Below are positions 19,801 through 27,640 of a stretch of 64,000 nucleotides of DNA, piece after piece; positions within the stretch are counted from its first letter, which is position 1, and each line of letters opens with the position of its first letter. The stretch is from Paracrocinitomix mangrovi (GTDB taxonomy: Bacteria > Bacteroidota > Bacteroidia > Flavobacteriales_D > Crocinitomicaceae): contig NZ_CP091819.1 in the NCBI RefSeq assembly GCF_019740355.2, forward strand, positions 2,728,001 to 2,792,000, read 5' to 3'. The position numbers and the translations under genes are program-made. Below the pieces are notes generated by a model. That model saw only the letters and a program-made list of their open reading frames with translations, had not been told where the DNA came from and did not search any database.

Positions 19801-20789
19801 ACCGCGCTATTTTATTGGCAATGCCAGATTTGTTATTTAAAGTGACAAAAGAAGGTGTGTTTACTGATTACAGAGCAACCAGTGAAGAGAATAAGGCGGC
19901 CTTTAAACAATTGACCAGATCAACTGATATTGTAGGTAAAAAAGTGGCAGATGTTTTTAAGGATAAGCAGATAGCGGATGAGATTGAAAAAAATCTAAAA
20001 GAGACGATTGAGAATGATTTGCCGGTAACGCACAATTTTTCAATTAGTTTGGATAAGGGATCTGAGAAAGTATATTTCGAAAACAGGTATTCAAAAATCA
20101 ATGATGAAGAGGCCATTATTATTTCTAGAAATGTTACTGCGGATATTGAAAATGAACTGAAACTAATAGAGTCAATCAAAGAAAAAGAAGTACTGTTAAA
20201 AGAAGTACACCACAGGGTTAAAAACAACCTTCAGGTGATAAACAGTATTCTTAATTTACAGTCATCTTATATTGAAGATGAAGAAACATTACAGATCATT
20301 ATTGAATCACAAAACCGAATTCGATCAATGTCTTTTATCCATGAAAGTCTTTATCAAACAAAAGATTTTTCATCTATTAATTTTAAAGACTACATCACAA
20401 ATCTGGTTCAAAACCTGGTTCATACCTACGAAGTTTATAGTGATAAAACAGATTTGGATCTTAAAATAGAGGACGTAGACCTGGCCTTAGATCAGGCAAT
20501 TCCTTGCGGCTTGATTCTCAATGAATTAATCACAAACGCCCTAAAATACGCATATCCAGAGGGTCAATCGGGAAAAATCACCATTGAAGTGTTTGAAAAA
20601 GATGGCAAAGTGTATATGAGGGTTCAAGATTTTGGTGTAGGTTTGCCAGAGGAATTTGATATTTCAGAGACAGATACATTAGGATTGAGCTTGGTAGACA
20701 CCTTAATCGATCAACTTGATGGAGAACTGCTTCTGAAAACTCAAAAGGGAACGGAAATTTTAATTATCTTTGAAAAGCAAGCAATTTAA
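16890..20789 (+). CDS. Multi-PAS sensor histidine kinase (HisKA_2 type)
   Basis: This 1299-residue protein begins with about six membrane helices in residues 18-170. About seven PAS/PAC domains follow, starting near 195, 320, 445, 567, 695, 845 and 975, each with the FxxIFExxxxxI-like start and a DITxxxxxE-like end. A HisKA_2 dimerisation domain contains EVHHRVKNNLQVI (His1107/His1108, the first being the usual phospho-acceptor). An HATPase domain follows (NELITNALKYAYP, DFGVGLP, GLSLVDTL). It autophosphorylates in response to cytoplasmic PAS-sensed cues. Its partner is the LytTR regulator 2 bp downstream. PAS ligands cannot be told from the sequence. Confidence 0.92.
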   Translation: MINKFYNSTKEIAIDNVYKTMAYILVPIVAGFLLLGQLEYIELGSMYQSILIYLMFMLIILAVLGKFQLFKSNFKYAHYTFLAGVMILNLVWYYLSGTSEEKLSLLLCYSLIGISLIDPKVTLWFYILSIAAFLGVSLAKNNIDLQLGFLIVSTAVVISVFNVWRHQINLQLKASRHSYKSIFDSSQQQIYVVNKDHKILELSITAEENLKANGLTNFTNLSFGDVYKVENEPGKKTLNSGFKEALETGASVFQISCACSKTADFIPLEMSIRLSKYFNEEVFVVTVRTLKDQFDFQKELIEHKDNVTQILNNIDYFVFNVTYDVSERFKHHVNFVSSRVKEVYGCTIDEYIALIKAERLSKDFHPEDVDRVNKQIEALFITGGKAERKYRKNVKGEWRWMEEKLFVEKLEEGNRVSIFGMTRDVTDEMLAEQKLIESEKRYRQIFENNLAGVYKTHVNGQILDCNPAFAKILGYDSVEELKDKKIQDLYQSKQDRLDYIASLKEKKELNNYTSHLIRKDGRSLILNNNVSILPDENGDENIIVGTVIDVTDLHETSLALRHSEEKYRLLFEESNNAILLIVIADKENYIVDANQMGSDLFGMLEDEIIGKQLNEFLFEGFAVDEELADVIKELKKVKKEEREWEFKKPDGASFYAEISFTYVQIDDEQVLQMVIKDISDRKQYEKEILQSRLSFKNIVDRSPSSILIFSKNELVYVNPKGEDLYYKMLNSKSRNLFDIFPKEKHVLIRDLIAEAENDINSYTEIDLGTGDELKRFSINVVSTIYNFEKAVLFLLQDITLQTEYNIQKLRAEMAEEANIQLQEEVNRHKRTQLSLLESTSRLKALFESAANLFIISLDKDLNLVSYNQNFKNMVKNYLDIDVEIGQNFMKIFPIEDYAYEIISDRLSSVLNGTPSNLVSKFKAKQGYVWMESFMSPIQIGNEEVKEISFISHDITEQIHNRRKILESEENNRAILLAMPDLLFKVTKEGVFTDYRATSEENKAAFKQLTRSTDIVGKKVADVFKDKQIADEIEKNLKETIENDLPVTHNFSISLDKGSEKVYFENRYSKINDEEAIIISRNVTADIENELKLIESIKEKEVLLKEVHHRVKNNLQVINSILNLQSSYIEDEETLQIIIESQNRIRSMSFIHESLYQTKDFSSINFKDYITNLVQNLVHTYEVYSDKTDLDLKIEDVDLALDQAIPCGLILNELITNALKYAYPEGQSGKITIEVFEKDGKVYMRVQDFGVGLPEEFDISETDTLGLSLVDTLIDQLDGELLLKTQKGTEILIIFEKQAI

Positions 20790-20791
20790 TC

Positions 20792-21544
20792 ATGCCTAAA
20801 ACCAACGTACTCGTCGTTGAAGACGAAAGCATTGTTTCTAAAGATATTCAGCACAGTCTAAAAAAATTAGGCTACAATGTGGTTGGTGCCGCATCAACAG
20901 GAGAAAAAGCTTTTGAATTAGCCTCTTCTGAAAAGCCAGATATCATCTTAATGGACATCATGTTAAAGGGTGATATGAATGGTATTGATACAGCTCAAAA
21001 GGTAAAAGAAGAATTGCAGATCCCAGTTATATATTTGACTGCTTATGCAGATGAATCAACCTTAGAAAAAGCGAAGGTAACTGAGCCATACGGATATATT
21101 ATCAAACCTTTTAAAGAAGTTGATTTACACACATCAATAGAAATGGCGCTTTATAAATTCTCTAAAGAAAAAGAGGTTATTAAAGCACGTGATTTATTCT
21201 ATTCCTTAATTGAAAACAAAGACTCAAACGGATTTATTTTTGTAAAATCTAAAAGCCGTTTGGTTAAAATAAAAACCTCTGACATCTACTATGTAGAGGC
21301 CTTAAAAGATTACGTTGTTATCAACACCTTAGATAGCAGATACACTATTCATTCTACAATGAAAGATATCGCGTCTAAACTGGAGCCGGATAACTTTATC
21401 CGTGTTCACAGATCTTTTATAGTAAGGTTGGATAAAATTGCGTCTATTGAATATCCTAACCTCCACCTGGAAAATGACAAAAAAGTCATTCCTATTGGAG
21501 GATCATTCAAAGATGAGCTGATCAAAAAGCTGAACTTAATCTAG
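20792..21544 (+). CDS. LytTR-family response regulator
   Basis: The protein has 250 residues. An N-terminal receiver domain (about 4-120) has the acidic pair Glu10/Asp11, phospho-acceptor Asp55 (LMDIML) and GYIIKPF with its conserved Lys. A C-terminal LytTR DNA-binding domain follows (about 145-250; IYYVEALKDYVVINT, FIRVHRSFIV). It lies 2 bp after the seven-PAS kinase and is its obvious partner. Its 3' end overlaps the convergent SCO gene by 9 bp. No matching direct-repeat operator was found upstream of this operon. Confidence 0.93.
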   Translation: MPKTNVLVVEDESIVSKDIQHSLKKLGYNVVGAASTGEKAFELASSEKPDIILMDIMLKGDMNGIDTAQKVKEELQIPVIYLTAYADESTLEKAKVTEPYGYIIKPFKEVDLHTSIEMALYKFSKEKEVIKARDLFYSLIENKDSNGFIFVKSKSRLVKIKTSDIYYVEALKDYVVINTLDSRYTIHSTMKDIASKLEPDNFIRVHRSFIVRLDKIASIEYPNLHLENDKKVIPIGGSFKDELIKKLNLI

Positions 21545-22249
21545 TTCATACTCTTTTTTCAAATCGTAAACATCACGGATTAATTCGTCTACCTCTTCGG
21601 GATTGGTTCCGTCGTACATTCCTCTGATGCGTCCATCAGGATCAATTAAGGCAAAGTTCTCTGTGTGTAAAAAGTCAGATTCACCTCCATGATCAAAGTC
21701 CGGGTCTGCTTCATCAGGAACTACTAAATAAGACTTTCTGGCCATGATGTATAAATCATGTTTACTTCCTGTTAAAAACCACCATTTTTCCGGATCGGCA
21801 TCAAATCGCTCAGCATAAGCCCTCATTGTTTCGACGGTGTCAATAGAAGGGTTTACAGTATGACTTAAGATTAAAAAGTTAGGGTCGTTTTTAAATTCTG
21901 CCTGAACACGTTTTAATTGCGTGGTCATTTTAGGACAAATTCCCGCACAGGTTGTGAAAAAGAAATCAGTCACAAAAATTTTACCGACTACGTCGGCTTT
22001 TGTAATGGTATCACCAAGCTGGTTTTGGAACGAAAAATCACTAATAGTGTGATCTTTTGTTACATCCTGAATCTCGGGATCAACCAATTTTGGATTTACA
22101 TCTGAAGGATTTATGACTTTCAAACGATTGTTTTGACTTCTGTTAACAGGAGAATCCGGCTCGTCTGAATAATGTTGCATGTTCATTACCACCGCAATGG
22201 TCATGCCCGTTAAAACGATCAGAGTGAAAATAATAATACGTTGTTTCAT
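21536..22249 (-). CDS. SCO1/SenC-family copper chaperone
   Basis: The product has 237 residues from ATG 22249 (MKQRIIIFTL); the extra seven residues upstream are an unlikely start. An N-terminal membrane anchor (about 4-23) leads to a periplasmic thioredoxin-fold domain with the CAGICP motif (Cys101, Cys105) and His195 in DFLHTENFALI. These form the copper site used to deliver Cu to the CuA centre of cytochrome c oxidase. The gene sits 42 bp after the PLP-enzyme gene on the same strand; no oxidase subunit genes are in the window. Confidence 0.92.
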   Translation of the reverse strand: MKQRIIIFTLIVLTGMTIAVVMNMQHYSDEPDSPVNRSQNNRLKVINPSDVNPKLVDPEIQDVTKDHTISDFSFQNQLGDTITKADVVGKIFVTDFFFTTCAGICPKMTTQLKRVQAEFKNDPNFLILSHTVNPSIDTVETMRAYAERFDADPEKWWFLTGSKHDLYIMARKSYLVVPDEADPDFDHGGESDFLHTENFALIDPDGRIRGMYDGTNPEEVDELIRDVYDLKKEYELD

Positions 22250-22291
22250 CCAAATATAATTTGAATGCAAAGGTCGGTATAATTTGCCTTT

Positions 22292-23545
22292 TTAAGCGTC
22301 CATTTTAGACAAAGCTTGCTCCAAGTCGTGAATTAAATCCACAGGATTTTCAACACCTACTGACAATCTAACCAATGAAGGAGTAATGTTCAATTTTTCT
22401 TTGTCTTCTTCGGATACACCGGCGTGTGTCATTGTTCCGGGGTGTTGAATTAATGATTCAGTACTTCCTAAACTCACCGCCAGTTTTATTAATTTAAGTC
22501 TGTTGATTAGTTTAAAAGCTTCTTTTTCTCCACCTACAACATCAAAAGAAACCATAGCCCCTGCCCCTTCACATTGTCTATCAAAAATCTCTTTGTTTTT
22601 ACCTTCTAAATACCCCAGGTAATATACCTTTTCAATTTTAGGGTGTAAGCTTAGGAAATCAGCAACAGCTTTGGCATTTTCAGCTTGTTTATCCATTCTT
22701 ACTTTTAAAGTTTCTAAACTTCTCATCAATAACCAGCCTGTCCAAGGTCCTGCCATGTTTCCTAAAAACGTACGCATTGTTTTCATGCGGGTAATTACTT
22801 CCTTATTTCCTAAACAAGCTCCTGCAATAACATCACTGTGGCCTCCAATGTATTTGGTAGCTGAATACAATACTAAATCTGCACCAAATTTTAAAGGATG
22901 TTGCCATAAAGGTCCCATGTAGGTGTTGTCAACGGCTACATAGGTTTTGCGTTCATCAGTTGAATATTCTTTAGCCAATTCAACACACATTTCAATATCA
23001 ATAATATCATTGGTGGGGTTGGCCGGAGTCTCCACATAAACCATGGCAATTTTATCTGCTTTACCACTTTGTTTAACCATTTCCATGATTTCCTCTTTTT
23101 CCTGATGAGGATAAAAACCAATAACTTCTATTCCGTACTTGTCTAAAATATGTTTGATAAAATGATCTGTTCCCCCGTATACCGGATTACTGAACAAAAG
23201 CACATCTCCCGGATGTAAAAACTCTAAAAAAACAGTTGAAATAGCCGACATTCCACTTTCAAAAACAGCACAGTCTTCTGCGCCATCCCATAGTGTTAAC
23301 CTGTTTTCTAATATCTCTAAATCTGGATTATTAATTCTACTGTAGATTAAACCAAGCTCTTCAGCCTCTCCTTTTTCTCTTAACCCATAAGCAACTTCAA
23401 AAAAAGCTTTTCCTTCTTCTGCAGACTTAAAGACAAAGGTTGAGGTTTGGAAAATTGGACATTTAATAGCGCCTTCTGACCATTCCGGAGAATAACCATA
23501 AGACATCATTAAACTTTCGGGCGAGAATTTGTGATTTGAATCCAT
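22292..23545 (-). CDS. Cys/Met-metabolism PLP enzyme, probably methionine gamma-lyase
   Basis: This 417-residue protein of the cystathionine gamma-synthase/gamma-lyase fold family has PLP lysine Lys231 (LYSATKYIGGHSD), the PLP-ring Asp206 (VAVDNTY), YGG (Tyr123) and ESGMSAIST for phosphate binding. An insertion of about 15 residues near 50-65 (GLREKGEAEELGL) is not usual for canonical members. An Lrp-type regulator is encoded divergently with an Lrp-like site between them, recalling mdeA-mdeR of Pseudomonas putida. Methionine gamma-lyase (methanethiol, ammonia and 2-oxobutanoate from methionine) is therefore the favoured assignment. Cystathionine gamma-lyase or synthase remain possible. Confidence 0.8.
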   Translation of the reverse strand: MDSNHKFSPESLMMSYGYSPEWSEGAIKCPIFQTSTFVFKSAEEGKAFFEVAYGLREKGEAEELGLIYSRINNPDLEILENRLTLWDGAEDCAVFESGMSAISTVFLEFLHPGDVLLFSNPVYGGTDHFIKHILDKYGIEVIGFYPHQEKEEIMEMVKQSGKADKIAMVYVETPANPTNDIIDIEMCVELAKEYSTDERKTYVAVDNTYMGPLWQHPLKFGADLVLYSATKYIGGHSDVIAGACLGNKEVITRMKTMRTFLGNMAGPWTGWLLMRSLETLKVRMDKQAENAKAVADFLSLHPKIEKVYYLGYLEGKNKEIFDRQCEGAGAMVSFDVVGGEKEAFKLINRLKLIKLAVSLGSTESLIQHPGTMTHAGVSEEDKEKLNITPSLVRLSVGVENPVDLIHDLEQALSKMDA

Positions 23546-23558
23546 AACAGTTTTTTAT

Positions 23559-23566
23559 CAAATCTA
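23559..23566 (-). promoter_or_regulatory. -7 box (TAGATTTG) of the PLP-enzyme gene
   Basis: TAGATTTG on the minus strand fits the Bacteroidota TAnnTTTG -7 consensus and ends 13 bp before the ATG at 23545. No clear -33 TTTG was seen. Confidence 0.45.
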
Positions 23567-23636
23567 ATGATATGACATGCTTCATACCAGTATATTAGTT
23601 ATATATAGAAAATAAAAATAAAATTGGGTTTAACTG

Positions 23637-23651
23637 TAGAATATTGTTCTA
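23637..23651. promoter_or_regulatory. Lrp-like operator palindrome
   Basis: TAGAATATTGTTCTA matches 14 of 15 positions of the E. coli Lrp consensus YAGHAWATTWTDCTR and is an inverted repeat (TAGAA/TTCTA, 5-nt centre). It sits 45 bp before the Lrp-type gene and 91 bp before the divergent PLP-enzyme gene. A further half-site-like TAGAAAAT begins at 23606, and TATATAGAA (23602-23610) pairs with TTCTATATA (23647-23655). Confidence 0.6.
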
Positions 23652-23695
23652 TATAAATGCTGTAAATTAGCCATAGATGGAAAAATCTTCTTGTT

Positions 23696-24151
23696 ATGTT
23701 AGATGAAATAGATAAAAAGTTGCTCAATTTATTACAAGATGACGCCTCTTTAACGCATAAGCAATTAGCTGCCGAACTGAATTTGACGGTAACACCGGTG
23801 TTTGAACGAATTAAAAAATTGCGAAAAAAAGGAGTGATTAAAGGCATTCATGCAAGTATTGACAGAAGAGCTGTCAACAAACCATTAATGGCTTTTTGTG
23901 AAGTCTCAGTAGCTAATCATAAAAAGGAGTATTTGGATCAGTTTGAGAAAAAAATTCTGGAATTAGATGAAGTAGTGGAATGTCATCACGTGTCGGGTAG
24001 AAATGATTACATGTTGAAAATAGTGGAGAACAACATGGATGATTACAGGGATTTTTTGGTGAATAAACTGGCAAAAATTGAAGGTGTTAGCAATGTCAAT
24101 AGTTCATTTGTGATGAAGGAGTTAAAAGAGGGGAATAAAATTACTTTATAA
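23696..24151 (+). CDS. Lrp/AsnC-family transcriptional regulator
   Basis: The protein has 151 residues, the standard Lrp length. An N-terminal winged helix-turn-helix (about 4-60; DEIDKKLLNLLQDDASLTHK, LTVTPVFERIKKLRKKGVIK) is followed by a C-terminal RAM ligand-binding domain (about 68-145; ECHHVSGRNDYMLKIV). These proteins bind amino acids and control amino-acid metabolism, commonly autoregulating themselves and a divergent gene. Its target here is probably the PLP enzyme across the intergenic operator. Confidence 0.93.
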   Translation: MLDEIDKKLLNLLQDDASLTHKQLAAELNLTVTPVFERIKKLRKKGVIKGIHASIDRRAVNKPLMAFCEVSVANHKKEYLDQFEKKILELDEVVECHHVSGRNDYMLKIVENNMDDYRDFLVNKLAKIEGVSNVNSSFVMKELKEGNKITL

Positions 24152-24187
24152 CAGCTTTGTTATATTTAACCCCAAAACCCAGAACGA

Positions 24188-24769
24188 ATGCTCAGTGACA
24201 TCTTATATTGGACGTTGAATGTATTCTATCTCATTGCAATAGTGTTTGTAGTGATGATTCCATTTTTCTTTTATCTGTATTGGCTCAACAATAAGCAAAA
24301 CAGATATTTTAAAAAATTAGGGTCAGAATTGGGACTGGAATACAAGTCTTTGGGAAATAAAATTAAAAGAGATTTTCCCGAACTCAATGGAACCATAAAT
24401 GGCGTTCGTTGTTTCATTGGCGCAAGTAGAACCAAAGGAAGATATGGAAGCAGTGCTCAAACGCGAAATCACTATCCAATTATATTGATTCAAGCAGCTG
24501 TTAATGTGCGTTTGCAAAAATTAATACTTCAGATTTCTCCCAAAGAAATTAAACATGAAGCTTCTCCAACAATAGGATTAAAGGCTGATACCCTTACAAA
24601 ACTTCAACATTTTGCTCAAAAACATGGAGGATTTGTCATTCAACAATCAAAAGAAGGGGTGATTCAAACAACTTTATTAAATGAGCTTTCTAACAAAAAG
24701 CAATATGATAAGGTGTCAGAACTTATGCCGATATTTATTCAATTGGCTAAGGATATTAATGCTAATTAA
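24188..24769 (+). CDS. Membrane-anchored protein of unknown function
   Basis: The protein has 193 residues: one N-terminal membrane helix (about 10-32), then a cytoplasmic domain with basic segments (KLGSELGLEYKSLGNKIKRD) and a mixed alpha/beta pattern. No family recognised and no catalytic motif seen. Its stop overlaps the next start by one base (TAATG), so it begins a tightly packed group of unknown membrane and lipoprotein genes. The start ATG 24188 lies 36 bp after the regulator's stop. Confidence 0.65.
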   Translation: MLSDILYWTLNVFYLIAIVFVVMIPFFFYLYWLNNKQNRYFKKLGSELGLEYKSLGNKIKRDFPELNGTINGVRCFIGASRTKGRYGSSAQTRNHYPIILIQAAVNVRLQKLILQISPKEIKHEASPTIGLKADTLTKLQHFAQKHGGFVIQQSKEGVIQTTLLNELSNKKQYDKVSELMPIFIQLAKDINAN

Positions 24770-25284
24770 TGGAGTTTATAAAAATCATATTTAGTGCTGT
24801 ATTATTGGCTGTTGGTTATGGAATAGTTCATGACATGTTCACCGCCTATATTTGTGTTGAATACTTTACTATTGGCCATCCTGTTATTATTGAATCTGAA
24901 TCTCCAATTGCCATGGCTTTGTTGTGGGGAGTTTTGGCAACCTGGTGGGTAGGCTTAATGTTAGGAATAATTCTAGCCCCTGCCGCTAGAATTGGAAATT
25001 GGCCAAAATTGAATGCAAAACAAATGAGAAAATCAATGTTTGTGTTGCTAATTGTGATGGGTGTTTGTGCAATTATCGCCTGGATAGTTGGATATTTTTT
25101 AACTAAAAACGGAACGCTTATCTTGAATCCTTATTTTGTTGAAAGGATCACACCATCAAAGCACATTTTATTTATGGCAGATGGCTTTGCACACGCAGCT
25201 TCTTACCTGGTTGGATTTATTGGTGGGATAGCATTGCTATTCAGAACGCTCATAAAGAGGTACAGATTATCTAAAAACCTATGA
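24769..25284 (+). CDS. Four-helix integral membrane protein, unknown
   Basis: The protein has 171 residues with about four hydrophobic helices (near 5-25, 45-70, 88-110 and 140-163). A polar loop between helices 1 and 2 holds TAYICVEYFTIGHPV. No known family recognised. It is translationally linked to both neighbours: a 1-bp overlap upstream and a 4-bp ATGA overlap downstream. Confidence 0.7.
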   Translation: MEFIKIIFSAVLLAVGYGIVHDMFTAYICVEYFTIGHPVIIESESPIAMALLWGVLATWWVGLMLGIILAPAARIGNWPKLNAKQMRKSMFVLLIVMGVCAIIAWIVGYFLTKNGTLILNPYFVERITPSKHILFMADGFAHAASYLVGFIGGIALLFRTLIKRYRLSKNL

Positions 25285-26063
25285 AAATGGAAAGAAAATT
25301 ATTGACTTTATCTGCAGCAGTTTTTTTGCTACTTGCTGCATGCGGAAGTGAAACAGAACAATCAAATGATCAATCTACATCTGAAAATGAAAGCGTGGAA
25401 TTAGATGACACTACTTCATTGACAGTAACCACGAATGATGATGGTACTGAGGTTTATGAATTCAAAACAGGTAAGATTACACTTAAGTCAAGTGAAGATG
25501 CTGCGTGCGGAAAAGATTATTTTGGAGGTCCCTGGAATGATGGAAAGAATTTAATGGAAGAAGACACTAGTGTTTATGTAATAGGAGACAGCATGATCTT
25601 TAAATTGTACAACGGTTCAGAATTGGTGTTGAAGGCTACTCAATTTACAGATGATTCAGATTATGATCAGGTTTTTTCTTATGGCTATGTTGCCAATTTA
25701 GATCAGGTTGATTATTGGGCAGTAAACGCTTATGGATATGAATATCACGAAACCTATATTATCAGTAAAATAAACGGAAGAATCACAAAATCAGTTGGTC
25801 ATCCTTTTGCATCTCCAAGCAAAAACTATTTGATTATGATCAATAGTGATATGGAGGCAGGATTCACTGAAAATCATCTAACTGTTTTTGATATTGAGTC
25901 AGACGGTTTGCATGAAAAGGGAAAATTGTCATTGGACACTGCGTCCTGGTCACCTAGAGGAATAGAATGGATTTCTGATTCCAGATTTAAGGTTTTACAA
26001 GCGCGTTTTAACGAAGAAACTTATGGGTTAGACATGAGTTGTGCAGAAGGAAGTATTGAGTGA
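25281..26063 (+). CDS. Lipoprotein of unknown function
   Basis: The protein has 260 residues. The signal peptide ends in a lipobox (LLLAACGSE), so it is a lipoprotein. An acidic Ser/Glu-rich linker follows (about 24-50) and then a beta-rich domain with two Cys near the termini (DAACGKDYFGG, DMSCAEGS). No family recognised. Start overlaps the preceding membrane-protein gene by 4 bp. Confidence 0.72.
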   Translation: MKMERKLLTLSAAVFLLLAACGSETEQSNDQSTSENESVELDDTTSLTVTTNDDGTEVYEFKTGKITLKSSEDAACGKDYFGGPWNDGKNLMEEDTSVYVIGDSMIFKLYNGSELVLKATQFTDDSDYDQVFSYGYVANLDQVDYWAVNAYGYEYHETYIISKINGRITKSVGHPFASPSKNYLIMINSDMEAGFTENHLTVFDIESDGLHEKGKLSLDTASWSPRGIEWISDSRFKVLQARFNEETYGLDMSCAEGSIE

Positions 26064-26066
26064 TAA

Positions 26067-26798
26067 ATGGAGGGCCGTTGTAAAATAGTAGCAATTGCCG
26101 TCTTGAGTTTGTTTATACATTCATGTGATTCAGGTATTGATAAGACGCCATCTGTAATTGAGTTTCCAGAAGATACAACAACAGAGACACAAATTGTTTG
26201 CGAAAGAACTCAATTGAGTAATTCAATATACAAAGGGGAAAGGATAAAGAAAAACACCATTGTTCGAGACGCCATCAATGGAGATAGAATTTATAAAATT
26301 CACAAGGATAGTTTGGCTGTTGAATTGTCATCTGAAGATTTTGGAAGCTGGGAATACTTAGCGTTTGATGTTAGACCTGAATATGAAATTAAGGAGATTG
26401 ACAAGGGGTACATTTATCAGGAAATATGGCATGAAGATGAAAAACTCGTAACTATATATTATTACGACCCGATTAAAAAAATAACTCCTTCTTGGTATGA
26501 CAATGATTATATCGCAGGCTTTATTCGTAAAAGTGCAGTTTATTCAGGAACTAGTCCTTTTAAACAATACAACGACCTTAAAAACGAAGGTAAGTTTTTG
26601 ATTGAGGATTACTTGAGTTTTTTAAATGCCCATCAATTTAGCAGTCACTTGTCAGTCACTGAGAAAGGAAATTGCAGGGAAGAATTTATCTTGTTTAACA
26701 GTCATGTTGATGGACCAAGGAGTTTTAGTAGAATGAGTATAACTTTTATTAACGATACCTTGCTACAATATAGTTCTGAGAAAAAAGATGTCAAGTAA
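26067..26798 (+). CDS. Putative lipoprotein of unknown function
   Basis: The protein has 243 residues. A short hydrophobic N-terminus ends in FIHSCDSG, a plausible lipobox, followed by a Thr/Glu-rich linker and a globular region rich in Tyr and Asp. The gap to the preceding lipoprotein gene is 3 bp and the next gene overlaps by 11 bp. No conserved family recognised. Confidence 0.65.
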   Translation: MEGRCKIVAIAVLSLFIHSCDSGIDKTPSVIEFPEDTTTETQIVCERTQLSNSIYKGERIKKNTIVRDAINGDRIYKIHKDSLAVELSSEDFGSWEYLAFDVRPEYEIKEIDKGYIYQEIWHEDEKLVTIYYYDPIKKITPSWYDNDYIAGFIRKSAVYSGTSPFKQYNDLKNEGKFLIEDYLSFLNAHQFSSHLSVTEKGNCREEFILFNSHVDGPRSFSRMSITFINDTLLQYSSEKKDVK

Positions 26799-27606
26799 AC
26801 AAAAAATAGCTTTAAAAGTGCTACATATTTTGTGGCAAGTATTTTTGGTTTTCTTTTTGACAGTATTAACGCAAGTTGGAGGATTAATTTATCTACTGTC
26901 ATTATGGGTAAGAAAAAAGATCAAATGGGAAAATAAATTAAAGCCCACAATCGCTTTTATAGGACTTTATCTGGTTTTTACCTTTTTAATAATTCCATTT
27001 ATTGCTCCTTTGTTTGGGAGAGAAAAGATAAACCATACCGAGAAGATAAGACCCACTAATTATATGACAGTCTTGTTGAATCGCAATTATGTTCGACCTG
27101 AAATGAATGAACTTTTGGCTGAGGTGGAGAGCGAATTAAAAAACGAAAATGTCTACATCTCCTATTTAGACGCCAACTTTCCATTTGTGAATGGCTTTCC
27201 GTTGCTTCCTCATTTGAGTCATAATGATGGTAAAAAATTAGATCTGAGTCTTATTTATGAATCACCAAATGGGAACTTAAGTAACAAACAAAAATCTTTC
27301 AGTGGATACGGAGTTTATGAAGATGCTACAGAACATGAGATTGATCAAAATGATATCTGTAAAAAAGAAGGGTTTTGGCAATATGATTTTCCAAAATACA
27401 TGACCTTTGGTCATATCAATAGTGAATTGAAATACTCAAACCAAGGCACCAAAATATTGATGCAGGCGCTACTAAAATCTGATAAATTAGGTAAGGTGTT
27501 TATTGAGCCTCACTTGAAAATTAGAATGGGCTTAAGCCATGCTAAAATTAGATATCAAGGATGTCATGCAACTAGGCATGATGATCATTTTCATATACAG
27601 CTGTAA
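26788..27606 (+). CDS. Membrane protein with LAS-type (MepA/M15-like) metallopeptidase domain
   Basis: The protein has 272 residues with two membrane helices (about 12-40 and 53-75), then a C-terminal domain. That domain carries HNDGKKLD (His145, Asp152) and RHDDHFHI (His267, His269). The seven-residue His-Asp spacing and the terminal DDHFH match the zinc ligands of the LAS superfamily, including murein endopeptidase MepA. This suggests peptidoglycan hydrolysis in the periplasm. The fold is inferred from these motifs only; overall similarity is low and no substrate is evident. It overlaps the upstream lipoprotein gene by 11 bp. Confidence 0.6.
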   Translation: MSSKQKIALKVLHILWQVFLVFFLTVLTQVGGLIYLLSLWVRKKIKWENKLKPTIAFIGLYLVFTFLIIPFIAPLFGREKINHTEKIRPTNYMTVLLNRNYVRPEMNELLAEVESELKNENVYISYLDANFPFVNGFPLLPHLSHNDGKKLDLSLIYESPNGNLSNKQKSFSGYGVYEDATEHEIDQNDICKKEGFWQYDFPKYMTFGHINSELKYSNQGTKILMQALLKSDKLGKVFIEPHLKIRMGLSHAKIRYQGCHATRHDDHFHIQL

Positions 27607-27640
27607 GAAAAATCTTATCTTGTATTACAAACCCAAAACA

